A stretch of DNA of 64,000 nt from Misgurnus anguillicaudatus (taxonomy: Eukaryota > Chordata > Actinopteri > Cypriniformes > Cobitidae): assembly GCF_027580225.2 (NCBI RefSeq), contig NC_073361.2, positions 24,074,001 to 24,138,000 on the forward strand, given 5' to 3'. The notes under the pieces were generated by a model. It was not told the DNA's origin and did no database searches. It saw only the letters and a program-made list of their open reading frames with translations. A program made the position numbers and the translations under genes. This document shows, in pieces, positions 13,401-28,400 of the stretch (position 1 is its first letter; each line of letters starts with the position of its first letter).

Positions 13401-16400
13401 TTTCATCTTTAAACCAAACTGAACACATTTCACATGTTATATTTGGTAAAGTGAAATTGGGTTTAGCCATTGTTTATGGCGTCACCATAGTACACGCTTT
13501 CTATGTTTCTACTAAAGTGGAAACGGAGCCATCAGGTCCAACTGGTGCACCATAGGAAGAGACGGCCACCGCTGCACTTACAATGCACACAAACCCTCTC
13601 TGTTATGGCTCTCATGGGATGCCAATGAATGAATCCCTTCCTACCCCCACATACTGTTTGTTGTCAGAATATAAAGCACGGAGATGCCAACCGAACAACT
13701 CAATGCTGTTTCAGTGTGTTTTTTCTACAAAACGTACCTTATCCGGAGGCCCGCCAGCTGTTTTAGACATTGCCGTCTCCTCCAGACCCTAACCGTGGCG
13801 TGACAACCTCCGGCACAGTAAATCACTACATCACTCTGATGATTTTTACAGTTCCTCTTTAGTTACCCCAGCAGGCCCTGTGGCCCATTATTCAATATTG
13901 GGTATAAAGAACCATATAGAAAGCTACATGATTTCCTTTAATTCATGGTTTTCGATTGCTTGCACTGCATTCTTCAGCTGATGCATACAAAATACTTATC
14001 GTTTCCTAAAGTGAATCAACTGTGCCGACTCCTAAATGAATGAGCTAGTTATTTTTAGTGAATCAAACTGTAATGAATCACTTTTCTGACTCACTAACTG
14101 AAGTCATTCATTTTGTCATGTTTAGAAAAGTGTTAATGTACTCGTGGGCCTTGAATCATTGTATCTATAAACTGTCCATTACGACATGTAATAAAACTGT
14201 GCTCCTGTACCATTCAGTGGTAGAGCATTGTGCTAGCTGCGCAAAATTTCATTGGTTTGAACCCAAGTAACGAAAGCTGCAGAGGACAGTAAATGCAATA
14301 TTTTTCCAAATATGTGACCATGGACCACAAAACCTGTTGTAAGGGTACATTTTTGGAAATTGGGACTATACATCATCTGAAAGCTGAATTCATATGCTTT
14401 CCATTGATGTATGGTTTGTTAGGACAGGACAGTGTCACATATTTCATTTAAAAGTAATAAAAAAATCAACGCATTAACATAAAATCTTAAACATAAGGAA
14501 TCACTAAATTCCCTATGATTTCCATCTTCAACACTAGACTCAGTATCTATCCGGCTAGCGAAGCCGAGTGGTCAATGGGTTTGAATAAGACCCCGTTTGT
14601 GCTTATGTAAAAGGGGCTTCACAGGAGTTTCTTCACTGGGGTGAAGGAGGAGGGGTGTGTGTACACAGTGATGTGTGTGGGTCGTTTCACCGGGACGCGA
14701 GTGTATACGCACGGTGGCTTAAAATAACCTTTCACAGGGCGACGTGTACAGAGCACAACAAATCCATTCAGATTGTTCTGTGTGTGTTTGGAAAGGGTCC
14801 CGTGCAGGTATGTGGCCCGAGCCTCCTGCTCCACTTCAACCCCCTCTCTCTTGAACCGACCGTCCTGAGAAAGTGGGTGGGGGGGGGGTGGCAGCCTGAG
14901 TGACAGGATTGTATCACAGGCTCTTAACATGAAGGGAGCTCTTTCATCCTTGACCCAGTGTGAGAGAAAGAGAGAGACAGCGAGAGAGAGAGAGAGACAG
15001 CGAGAGAGAGAGAGAGACAGCAAGAGAGAGAGACAGCGAGAGAGAGAGAGACAGCAAGAGAGAGAGAGAGCGAGAGAGAGAGAGAGACAGCGAGAGAGAG
15101 AGAGAGAGACAGCGAGAGAATTAAGAGTTGATGGGCTAGGCAATATATTAATATTCTCTATATATTCATAATGATTTTATTGGCAACTACTATATAAATA
15201 CTATTACTATTACACAATTAACTAATTGAAATGTTAGTTACATAAGATTTATGGTAAAAAAAACAAACACTTACACCCTTTAACATTTACACCGCCGTCA
15301 TTATCAAATACTTGCACTTGAAACTCGGCTTCAAGTGTCTGCATTTTCAGGCGCCTTTGTATAAACAGCCAAAACGCATAAAACTCCCCTGATGGCCCCT
15401 AAGATGCCATCTGCTTATCAGATTTTTTTCCTAAGATAAAGACCCCAGATCACATATCTCCTCTTAATTTTAAACCCGTCAAAACAAAGATGCGTTTAGC
15501 TATATACGTAAAAATGTTGTACCATATCGGTAATTCGTCCAGATGAATCCGCCGTTTTAAAACTCCTTTTTTTGAAACCGGGTCTCAGGGAGGATAAATC
15601 TGAACACAACAACCTTGTGAAACATGACAATCAACGTATATTTTACGATGATGTCATCACTAGAGCTGGGTATCAATTCAGATGTTCCAGATCGATTCGA
15701 TTTCGATTCACAAGCTATCAAATCGATTCAATTCCAATTCTTGATTCGAATCCCGGGCCAATTTTAAAACTCGATTTTCGATTCAACTCTATGAATTAGA
15801 ATAAAGACTGAATGAATGAATGAATGACAGGCTCGCCTCTCGCTCCTTGGTTACATCGCGCAAGGTAATAAAGAGGATGACATCTAATGGAGAAGACTAG
15901 TAATTAGATTAACATTAATCTTACGTTCAATGTTTGCGGAAATACCACGTAAAAAAAACGACTAATCGAAAAATCTATTTTTTTGCCAAGCCCTAGTCAT
16001 CACCCCACGTTCTCAATACCTAGTCAGACACCGAGACTAAAGTCACGTGACTGCAGTGACGCGGATGACGTGTTATCCTCAGACATGTTTTTTTTCCAAA
16101 CTTACAGCGTGCATCTCCCTTAGACTGTAAACGAAGCCTGGGCGCACACAAAAAAAACAGCTGGGGCGCACCAGATAACACGTCAGCCGTGTCATACGTC
16201 ATCCGCGGAAGCGAAGACAATGCTGAATAAAGTTGTAATTTTTGTTATTTTTGGACCAAAATATATTTTCGCTGCTTCAACACATTCTCACTGACCCACT
16301 GATGTCACATGGACTACTTTGATGATGTTTTTAATTATCTTTCTGGACATGGATTTTCAATGAAGGGTCAACAAGTTCTCGGACTAAATCTAAAACATCT

Positions 16401-19400
16401 TAAACTGTGTTCTGAAGATGAACGGAGGTCTTACGAGTTTGGAACGACATGAGGGTGAGTCATTAATGACATTATTTTCATTTTTGGGTGAACTATCCCT
16501 TTAAGGCAGTTCCAGTGGTTTCGTCTGTACGCAGATATTTCTCGAGACTACGGCGCGTTTACGGACTTATAAATCGTACAGGGAAAGTTCTGGCTTGGTG
16601 TGGATGTGGCCTAAAAGAGGAGGTCTTAATGATGCTAAACATGCTCAGATACTAATACAGAGATTTTCCAAAACTGAGCAATACCATCATTAACTATCCT
16701 TAAAAGTCGTATTCATGAAAGATGATGAAAGATGGCTCCCGGATTGTCAGGCGTCTGTTAAAGCAGACGGCCTCTACAGCAAAACAAACCACTCTTTGTG
16801 CTCTAAGAGGAGCTCTCACCCCCACTGCAAGGCCTTCTGGGTACTTCATATGTCTTGGTCCTGCTGGGGGCCACTGACACGCCACCAAACTATGTGTGCT
16901 TGTGTGAGTATTTTCTTTTCTGGAGATAAACTGACGAGGAACAGCTGCCAAGCAATGCATTCTGGTTACATTTTTTATGGAGATTGAAAGGAAAGGAGCT
17001 GTGATTGACAGGGTATACATGTGCGTGTGTGTATATATATAATATAAGATCATTGAGGAACAAAACGGAAGTGTGTTTTTCCACAAACTATCAGTTTCCT
17101 AGAATGATCCCATGCTTTGGAGGTCTAGTTTGGCCAGACAGGGAGACGACAGGCAGAAAAAAGAGCATAAGGAAAGGATGTTTCTAGAAAAAATGTGTTG
17201 CATCAATCTGAGAGCCGCTGGGCAGATGAAGTCTTTTTCTGCAAGCATTTGCAAATCTGATCTCTGTGTTTAGGTTAGCAATTCAGTTAGGGTGCAAAGC
17301 CCTGCAGAAGAAAGAAAAATCAAGACAGATTTCTTTAATACCTTTCTGTTTAGACAACATTGAGTTCGAATAAACCTCTAAGATCAAGTATGAGCTGCAG
17401 TTATAACTCCATTAGGTCTCCTCAGCTATGAAAAAGCAACAATTGAGCAATACTTTCCCTCTGGGAAAAGACACTCGGGCATAATAAAAACCCATATGAA
17501 GATGAAACGCAATGTTGTGCCATATCAATTCATCTTTATAAACAAGAGAAAAACATCTACGTCAGCCAGCAAATGTTAGATGATACACTACAAAGCGATC
17601 CAATCATCATCATTTATCTTTGTAGCTTAATGCTTGTTCCTGTAGCCAAGCAGGGTGAGCATTGCGTTAGCAGCACAAAACGTCATGGATTCAACCCTCA
17701 GGGAACACACATACTGAAAAAAATGTATACCTTGGATAAAAGCATCTGCCAAATGTATAAATGCAAATACTGGGTACGTTAAACTGCACGCCATTCGTCC
17801 TATTTCAAGCATCATTATCCAGTCCTTCATCTAAACCCTTACCAAGAAAAACAGTTAAATCATGTGTCTTAAGCCATAACCATAACAAAATATGATTCAA
17901 AGTTCATTCTGATGTAACTCACCCCTGATGAACTCTGTGTGGCGTTATATAACGGACAGTAGAGCAATGCTTTCCCCGATTCATAGAGGTGTGAACCACT
18001 CCCAAATATTTACTATGATGTGTTTACATTTGCATTAATGCAACTTAATGCCGTCTTTCTTGGCCGGCTGCCACGTGGGACGCACTCATTTCAGACGATC
18101 GCACAAATACGTACACTGTTAAAGGTCCAAATACAACAAGGTCACCAGGTAGAACGCCAGGTGTAGGCTCGGGTTGGTTTAATCACTCATCCTGTCACAA
18201 TAAATATTTAATATGTATCAAATTTTTAGAGATGAAATGCTTGTGACTGGAATGTGCACAAAACTGTGGAATCTGCCAAAAAAGACACTGAAATTACAAA
18301 AATGTGTCACAATCACTTGGCTGCAAATGAAGCTACATTTTCTCTCCTTCCCAAAGTCTCTTTTTAACACACGCACAAGGGTGTAATGTGTCTTGGTATG
18401 GTTTTAAAGGAAAACACCACCGTTTTTCAATATTTTACTATGTTTTTACCTCAACTTAGACAAATGAATACATACATACCTATCTTTTTTTAATGCATGC
18501 ACTTTAAATCTTGTGAATGTGTTCGCATTTATCCTAGCACCATTTATTCCTATGGCTCCAAACAGGGATGAATTTAGAAGCCACCAAACACTTCCATGTT
18601 TTCTCCACTTAAAGACTGTTACATACACTCTAAAAAAACAAACGGTGCTATATAGCACCAAAACAATTGCTTTGGATCGTAACGATAGAAGAACCATTTT
18701 AGTGCCATATAGCACCGGTGAAGAATCAGTGAAGCACCAGTGAAGCACCAGTGAAGCACCAGTGAAGCACCAGTGCAGAACCACCAAGGGGCCACATAGC
18801 ACCACATATGGTTCTACATAGCACTACATGGTTCTACACAGGCGCTTCACCGGTGCCCCACTGGCCCCTCACCGGTGCCACACGGCACTAAAAATGGTTC
18901 TTCTATCGTTACGATCCAAAGCAATTGTTTTGGTGCTATATAGCACCGTTTGTTTTTTAGAGTGTATGTAGTTACACGAGGAAGTATGGTGGCACAAAAT
19001 AAAACTTTTGTTTGGATCCATAGGAATAAATGGAGCTAGGCTAAATGCTAACACAATTCACAAAGCCATATACAAAGATTAGAAGTGCACGCATTGAAAA
19101 AAGACAGCCAGGTATCATGTATTAATTTATCTAAGTTGAGGTAAGAACATAGTAAAATATTTAAAAAAGGTTGGTGTTTTCCTTTAATATTCTGACATCT
19201 ATTTTAAACTCAATGTAATGTAGCATTATATTGGCCATCAGACATTCTGCTCTTTCAGCATCTGTATCAACATTATCATTGGCCATTGAAAAGCCCATAT
19301 GAGTCAAATCACCATACTGATGTTCGGACACTTATAAAATGAAAGAAAATGGCCACCTTAAAGACAATTACTGGTAAAATGTAAATTTCCAAAGAGCAGA

Positions 19401-22400
19401 AAGCAAACTGGGCAATAAAACATTACTCAAATCCTTATACATTGACAGCATAACTCTAAAAAGTTGCTAGTACGCACCCTAAATTACTTCATACTAAATA
19501 AATAAAAAAAAAATGAGTAGGAATTTACAGAATGCACAGATGAAATGCATAAACAAAAATAGGCCAATAAACCCCTGTGAAATTGGTCATGCTGGAAAAT
19601 TATTAAAAACATGTTTATGAGCTCTTTGCTATGAGACATTGTTGCACCTAAAGACAAAGCCCACTTTCAAAGCAAAACCAAAATGGCCCGAGCACTCAAA
19701 TATTCCAAAAAGTCTGGTCTGAAGATCCACCCTGCTTTGGGGACGGTGAGCCATGTGGATATGTAGCGCTTGACTGTGAATTCCCAGCATGCTTGGGGTG
19801 GGAGGGTGTTGGCTTTCAGGATGTGCCATAAAAATTGTCCGCGGACTCATTCAGCTCCTGTGTGGAGAGCATTGAGCAAACAGCCCCGGAGGAAAACGAG
19901 ACGACTTCACAGTTACCCTCGAGTCATCCCCCCTGCTTATGTCAGCTGTTGATTGGCTGATGCGGTGGATGAGCCCGAGAAATGACCTGAATTACTCTGT
20001 GTCAGTGATAAAAGCCCATTCAGAGAAATGGATCAGGGAATTGCTATCGTGCCAGGCCATCTCTGGTGATTCAAGGCATTGTTTTCATTTCCATGCTCCC
20101 CCCATCCTGAATTAACAGGGTGAGAACTTTACCCTCTCCCCACCCAACGTCTGCGAAAAAAGAAACGGAAGCTTGTGTGAATCATGCAACGATAAAGGCC
20201 GGCCTCTGATTTACAGTTGGCGGTGGTTGGCAAGAGCGTTTGATGTCAGTCGACCAGGAAGGGCTACAGTAACTGGCCCAACCTTGACCTTTGTAATTTT
20301 ATCCATCAGAAACATAATGGAAGCAAGGAAAGCATTAAGAGCACATTTACACCTGGTATTAAATGCGTTTTGGATGACGCATGTGATGATTCAACACCTG
20401 GTAATTCAATCAATCTCTTTTGTCTTTTCAATCTCTTATCTCTTTTTAGTCAAATAAATGAGCGTTTACATCAATCCATGATTTTCTTGAATGATTTTTG
20501 ACTACCTATGAATGTAGTCGAAAGTGTACGAGCTTAAAACGTTTCACATCCTGTTTACACCATAGACTGTAAAAAAAGATGGACAACGCCCGTTCGCGCT
20601 CTTCCATTGGTGAAAAGTGAAACGCCATAGTCCCAATACGCCGCTGACATCTTGGGTCTTGAGTCTGCGCAGTAGCGATTTCGGGACCAGTCCTGCGTAG
20701 TAGTGAGCAGGAAGTAAAGCCGCAAAATCAAGACCCCGCCCTCGCAGAATGCGCATATCACAACTGTCAATCATGACGTGACACCACCGTTTTTATAGCA
20801 TTAATTAACTAACTAAACACAAAGTTATTTTAAAAACAAAAAATAATTGAAGTGTAATTAAATTGTTTAGTTGGTCTCAAGTCCCATTGAATAACATGGG
20901 GGAGGCGGGGTTTATGACCTATACTGGGACCAGTCACTGGGGGGGGGGGCGATCGAGACGTTTTGGCTTTACTTTTCAGGGCTTGTGCGACATGCTTGGT
21001 TTACACCTGTATTTAGCGTTGTCCACCTGTGATCCGATCAACCAAAACGCATCTTAATACCAGGTGTACATAGGGCAATGACACAAAATCCAAATTGCCT
21101 CTACTTAAAGTCTATCGAGTCTGTGAGCTATAGCATTTTGTGATTTTTATTTACTGGAAATTGACTGGAAGGTAAAAACTGGTCTATGAAGGTGGTTGAA
21201 AGGCTGACAGAGCACAAGGGATTAGTGATGTCATGCGGAAGCAGTCTTTTTTAAGACATAAACACAATGGGTTACATTTTGATAGATTATCAAGTACATT
21301 TTTCCTCATAAAATACTTGTATGAATCGTGCAGAGTAACATTTGACTTATAACTTGGGTAGACAAATAGTAAAGAAGGCTAAAAAGATGATATGCGAGTG
21401 GAGAATGGCAAAAGAAAAGGAGGAGAGAGAGAGGCAGACTACCAGTGAAGACTTGCTCCGACATGCTCTGTGCTACGGTAGGAGTTTTTATTACTCTGAC
21501 ACGATCGGGATAGAGAGGGCGAGAGGGGAAGACAAAGATCAACAGAAAGAGAGAGACATCACGTTCACAAATGGCACCATTGTCTGCAGAAAAATTCCCA
21601 AAAATGTGTTCGCATTGCTGTGGATGGAGCCCAAATTCATTGTGGCTTATTATTCGAATACGTCCTGGGGATTCAAAGTGTAAACACTGCTTTACATTTA
21701 AAGGGCACCTATTAAGCTAAATCCACTTTTACAAGGTGCTTGGACATAAATGTGTGTTGGCAGTGTGTGAACACAACCACCCTACAATAAAAAAAAATTA
21801 AACCACTACTTTTTTAATACCCAATCTTTGATGGACTCAATTAACCAGAATGCACTGTGCGAAACTGAGTCATTTGCTCCACCCACTAATTGATGCAGCC
21901 TTCAGGTTTGTTCGACTGCGCCGCAAGAACCGACAGCCAGATGACGTCAAGGTTCAGCGAGAGCGATTTAAAACCAAACTCCTCCCTATATGATATGATC
22001 TCGCGGTACTTTGACGTCATCCATCTGTAGATTCTTGCGGCGCCTCATGAAGTTGAACAAGCCTAATAACTTCAAGTCAACTTGAAGTTAGCCGGCAAAC
22101 GAACCCAACCAAAGAGTAACCCCAAAACTCTCGATAAAAGATGACTAGAACCTGTGCAGTATGTGGATGTAAGGACAACAAATTTCGGCCACCTGGAGTT
22201 TTTGGTGTTTACATCAACGCGACCCTCAGCTGACACAGCACTAACAGATTACTCGAAAATTTGAATATGCAACAAGCACTTTCGTCAGTAAGATTTCGAG
22301 TACTGTTTTCCGCCCAGTTTTTCTGCGGACTCAGATAATGTAAAATGTTAAAAATATCTAAAACATCATTTGGCTTGGTTGTTGCTTGTTTTGTGTAACT

Positions 22401-25400
22401 ACGGTAAACATACTATGTACTGTAGAAAGTTATTATCGTATTGTTGTTATTATGAACACGAGCAAAGTAAGCTAACGTTAGCTCATCCTGTGCAGCTGTC
22501 AATCAAATAACGTTATCCTCTACTGTCAATCATCTCACCTAGGGATGCACCGATATGGAAATTTTGGCCGATACCGATAACTCTTTATATTTGGGGGCCG
22601 ATAACCGATACACATATATATATATGAAGAGTTTCGTTGCAAAACGAGATAACCACCATTTTTTTAATTGTTCAGAAATCTCGTTTTTTGGTTGTGCATT
22701 CCAATTAATTTCAATGCAACTGCAGTTGGTTTGTTTTGATTTAAACCTTCATAACTTAAAAAATACAGCTAAGTAGCACCATAAAACAAAATAATAACAT
22801 GATAACATAATAATAAACATGTTTTGACAAAAATTTTAAAAATGGATTTATCTCGTTTTGCAACGAAACTCTTCATATATAGGCCGATAAATATTCATAT
22901 TAATTTCACAATGAAAAACTCCCAGACCGCGGACATCTTGTCTTTGCGCTATACTAGCATACTCTTCTTAAGCCCGCAACATGTGTCATCTTTGTGCTAT
23001 GTCACAGAAAGCACCAATCAAAACTCCACATGGCCAGCAATGAGCAAGTGAAGTGGTTCAACAAACCAAAATAATCCATAATTTATCGGCTATTATTTAT
23101 CGGCCTAATTTTGCTATCAGACCGATAACCGATAATATTAAAAATAAGCAGTTATCGGCCGATAACGATATGTCGGCCGATATATCGTGCATCCCTAAAC
23201 TCACCTCAAGACCCGCCCCCATTTAGAACGTTCAGAATATGTAGTTGTGCATTTTCCTTCTGGTGATTTGACGACCTGTCAAAAAGCTTTAATTTTTATA
23301 TGGAGTTAGTACATTTGATGGCAGCACAATCAACTACATATATGTGACGAAATATAGTGTTGGAGCATAATGTTGTTTTAGGGTGGACTTCCGCTTTAAG
23401 CATCCTTTTTTAATACATAAATAACCGCATATGGGTCCGTACATAAGGTTAGAAAAAAATTGGCACTTAGGCAGTACCCTTTTAAAAAGTACACCTTTGC
23501 ACCTAAAGAGTATATATTAGTATGTCACAGGTACCAAAACTATAAATATCTGTTCTCAAATGGTACATATTACCTTTATAAAGGTGCCGTAAAATAGGAA
23601 CCTGTATTCACCTAGGCATAGATGAAAAATAAGAGTTCTGTACATGATAATGACATATAGTGAGAGCCTTAAACACTACTGTTTCCTCTTCCTTATGTAA
23701 ACCTTGTGCATGCAAAGACAGCTGGAAAACAGGCCGATCTCAACATAACACCAACTGTGACGTTACAGTCGAGATGTACGACCCAACATAAATTACACTT
23801 TAAATTAAATTAATTACAATGTTGTTACATTGTGCTATATGCTAGTTAATGCTGTATGCTAGCATTGAAGCTGAAGTTATACTATTGACATAACGTTTTG
23901 CAGGTTAAAGACACAAACTTACCACTTAAAAATGTCCATTAACAATCTCCAAACAATTGATTACTCCTCAAATTTTGTATCTTCTCAAACATAAGGTCTG
24001 TTTACACACACAGAGCTACTGAAGGCGCTAGGGCTGGGTTTCGATTCAAATTTCAAGAATCGATTCGATTCCGATTCTCAAGATCTTGAATCGATTATCA
24101 TTGTTCGATTCAATTCGATTCGATCTTGGAGATTTAGATAAGTGTTTTTGAAAAAAGCCCGAAATGGTGCCAGATAGGGGTGCACGGAATGACCAAAAAT
24201 CTATTCCATGAGTCATTTTATTTTACGGTAACAGTATATTTCATGGTATACATGTTTTTCAGTTTTTTGGATTATAAAAATGTGCAGTTATTTGCCACTC
24301 ACTATAGCGTTTAACTGCTCACCACAGTTTTAAAATATGGACAATTTAAAGTTAATAATGTTAAAGTGAAAATGCCCAGAGGATAACAACAGATTAAGTC
24401 TTAATAGACAGAATTTTGTTTTTAATTGAGTTATTACTTTTATAGACTATTGAAGCTATAGTATGCATTGTATTTTGTATTTATGCATACATTACATTAA
24501 AAATAGGCAGTATGTAAAATGAACAGGTATAAATTTATGCACAAACCTACAGACAAGATAATACCTGTATATGAGAGACAGAGCTCTATATAGATATTAT
24601 GACGGGTGCTATGATGTGATGAAGTCTGTTTTAAGGTCTTGACGCTCTTTACTTCCTATTGCACATTAACATTTGTGTCTCTTTCTCGTCTTTCTGATCA
24701 AAGATGTTTGCACTATAAGCAAATTAGGCGTCAAACTACATCGCTCCAGCAGTGCACGTGTCACTGATATAAACGCGAGTTTTGTCTTGCTAAAAGTTCA
24801 GAAACCTTTACAACTATTATCATTATGTGTAAGAAGAACTCTTTATTTGGCGACCCGTTGCACGCGCCTCAAGAAACCTCTGCCCATCAGAGACCGGCTG
24901 CATGAGCACAGAGGGAGGGAGAGAGAGATTCGCTGGAGACCCGCGGTGGATTCACTGCATGGCGCTTATTATAAAAATTACACAAATAACTCGTTCATTT
25001 GTTATGAGTGGATTATTTTACATGTAGATCGCAGCTTTGAGCGTTTCTAGAGTTTTCAAAACAACCGCGTTACTGAACGCTATGTTCGTTGTTTTAATGT
25101 CCTTCCACCTCGTGCGCATGCGTGAATTCAATGACGCGGCAAGTTAAAGTTATTAATTATTAAATCGATTCTTTGAGTTACGGATCGATCTTTAGAGATT
25201 AACATGAAAATCGATTCAGACTCGGCGAATCGATTTTTTCAACACAGCCCTAGAAGGCGCTGCTCTGTGAAACAACCAATCAGAGCAGAGCTCAACATTA
25301 TTATTCATGACCCTTTCAAATAAGAAAATAATAGATAATTTCATTCTGGATGCAAATCCTAGGGTTGTTAATGGACATGTAAAACCATCTCTGGATAATT

Positions 25401-28400
25401 TTTGCAAGCCACATAGCTTTCTATGTAAATATCAGAGAACAATTTAACATAATATTTCAATGCATTCTTTGGCACCTTTAAAGGGTACTGCCCCAGTGAC
25501 CACTACGGACCATTTTAACTATTTCTGCCAGTGTACATGACAGACTTTTATACGTGCGAGGTTATAGAGTTCACTTTTGCGAAGTGCACACTCATCCTGT
25601 TCTCTGCGCAAACTGTGCCAGTGTGTTGGCAGGGCCGGAGGTGTCAATCTGCCTGGTTTGTTTTTATACGTGCCCTTGTTATCCTGAAACTTGAGGCTGT
25701 GATTAGCGAACCGCTGCCCCGTGAAAGCACGCAGAGAGCCTGTTGCGGGACACAGCGCTTGCTGAAAATAGCAGCTCAGCAAAAGAGGAGAAAGCACAGG
25801 AGAAATGAAAGGAGCGAAAGGAGGGAAAAAACAAAACTGGTGGAATGTTCCAGTGTGTAATGTTCTGGAGTATGCAGTGGTTGAAAACGGGATACAAAAA
25901 CAAGCAATAACTGAACGGAGGAGACAAAATCTCATTTATTTCTCCTAGGCACCATCGAGACTCTCCTGCATCTCAGATTTGCCAAGACTACAATGAACTC
26001 AAATGCTTCATCAAATTCTTTTGGAGATTTGGTGAACAGTCATCACAGACAAACTTTCTTCAGGAAAACATGCCTCGATAAAACCACACACACACGAGAA
26101 GACCAGGAACGTGCATTAGGAAAGTAAATATGCTCATATTTGATTCTGTGTTGACTTTAAGTCACCCGAGCTTAGAAAGGGCAACATCGGAGCATTAAAA
26201 CTTTCCTTTGAGAAAGTTTAATTCAAATAGGCCTTTCAGAAAGTACCCGGTTGCCAACAGATTTAGAAAAAAGCGGCACATTTAGGAACGCACATGGGGC
26301 ACGCCACAAACAGACATGAGACACAACACTGAGATCTCTCTTTCTTTTTGCCTTTCAATGATGCACACAAAAATCCACTGTTCCTAAGCGCGGTGAGTCA
26401 GACGAATGGAATTACTGCTCTGCTGTGATCATCTGTGTGGCAGAGGGGGTTTCCTTCATCAGGAAAGAGCGCAGACCAGATGAGAACACACACACACACA
26501 CACACTAAACGACTGAGAAAAAAAATACAGCAAACAACATTAAAAAAAAACAAAAAACGTGCTAAGGAACACAAACAACGGAGAGAAAAACATAGATAGG
26601 GCAATATTCTAAAAACATGACTTGAAAACATAAAGTTTCTTTTTTTGTATAAAACTAACCACCATCTGTTCCTGTAACTCCTGCTCTCGGCTGTTTGGAG
26701 TTGAATATCTACTCAGGCTACTGGAGAAGGCATCAACGTCCCTCTGCATGTGTATATGTATTTATGCACATAAAGCAGTAGTTCAACAAAAATGAAAATT
26801 TATTTACTCGCACTTATGCTATTTCAGATGTCTACGACTTCCTTTTAGTTGTGAGTTTTATTTTTAAATAAAAATATACGTCACTTTGGGCACATATATA
26901 TTAGGTCCCAAAAACTTTGAGCTCCAAAACAAACAAACAAACATTCACCCTTACAGAAATGCATATGGTTAAAGGGGCCATGGCACAAGACTTTTTTAAG
27001 ATGTCAAATAAATCTTTGGTGTCCCCAAGAGCACATATGTGAAGTTTTAGCTCAAAACACCATATAAATAATTTATTATAGCATGTTAAAATTGCCACTT
27101 TGTAGGTGTGTGCAAAAATGTGCCGTTTTGGGTGTGTCCTTTAAAATGCAAATGAGCTGATGAAATTCAAACACTGATCACAATGATGGTGGTTTGTTGC
27201 AATTAAAACTCAATTGTGCTTTTCTCTGCCCTAAATGGCAGTGCTGTGGTTTGATAGTGCAGATTAAGGGGTGGTATTATTATAATAATAAGAGCTCCCT
27301 ATGACATCATAAGGAGAGCCAAATTTCAACGACCTATGTGCTTGTAGAGAATGGTTTACCAAAACTAAGTTACTGGGTTGATCTTTTTCACATTTTCTAG
27401 GTTAATAGAAACACTGGGGACCCTAGCACTTAATCATAGAAAAAGTCAGATTTTCATGCCATGGCCCTTTAAATATATGAGGAGTTAATATATGCCAAAA
27501 ATTCAATATTTAAACATACAAAAATATTTGGCGAGTATGATAGCAACTTCCCCTCAACTTGGCTGCAAATTACAGTCATGATATAAAAGTCTAGATAATT
27601 TACCAACAAAGCAATGCCAGCCGTGGAACATTTTATACAAGTGTTTTCTTTTAACATAGGTAAGCAATGTGACATTCATCAAGACCAGCATGTCCTACTG
27701 CGAGATCAAAAGCTTAGCGCGCCTCGCACCCCTTCCGTGATGCTTAAAGCGTGTGGGGCCGTAGCATATTTTGTCTCCCTTGAGGCCTTAGGCGACGGCC
27801 GTCTGCTCAGGGTTAACCTGACGAGAGCGCAGATCCAGGTGCGATCTGTTAGCAGTGCCTGATCTCCACATGTACACATTCCTTCGGTCTCCCATTCGCT
27901 TCTTACTATCCAAGGTCTATCTCTTTCGTCCTGTCAGAAGGGAGACGCATTTTTTTGGGACCACGGTTGTTAATATTCGACATCTGCCTTTTGGAGCTGC
28001 GTTTCTCGGGGTTGGAGGAAAGGGGTGAGGGATTCAGGGGCCACAAAGAGGGTGCAGACCTCCGAGCCACATCAACAGGAAACATATTTACTCAATCCGG
28101 AGAACGTCAAAGAAAAGGGGAGAACTAATGCAATGGATTCAAAATGCAGTGTTTAGATGCAGAAGGCATTAACACGGCTACTTACAATAAAAAACAAGGT
28201 GAACTCACCGAATTACAAAAAAGAGCAAATAAATAATGTGGAAAGGGGTCATTACTTTGGAATGCATGTGCGCGTATGAGCACGGTTGGGCCAGCGTGCC
28301 ACGTTTAACAGACGTCCTGATGGGAGCCAATCAAAACTGTGTCTGTGAGAGAAAACACAGCTTAACATACAGTGATGAACCCGAATGTTTTTATAAGAAT

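Larger units (their letters stand above)
21702..23395. mobile_element. TTAA-bounded element with THAP remnant, host of a nest (probable Kolobok type)
   Basis: TTAA precedes AGGGCACCTATTAAGC at 21702 and follows TTCCGCT at 23395. The ends match poorly as inverted repeats, so the limits are tentative. It contains a degraded THAP-like zinc-finger reading frame (22141-22340) and a hAT element (22540-23197). Confidence 0.45.

Noticed and set aside
14619..15171. Long ORFs on both strands (Leu/Ser-rich and Arg/Glu-rich)
   Set aside because: They are produced by the GAGAGACAGC tandem repeat; no stop codons can arise in it and no family is matched.
21342..21683. 113-codon Lys/Glu-rich ORF
   Set aside because: Low-complexity AGA/GAG-rich start, no family match, no splice or conservation evidence.
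24673..25050. 125-codon ORF inside the 1.2-kb hAT element
   Set aside because: No transposase motif (no DDE blocks, no BED or hAT dimerisation motif); probably chance.
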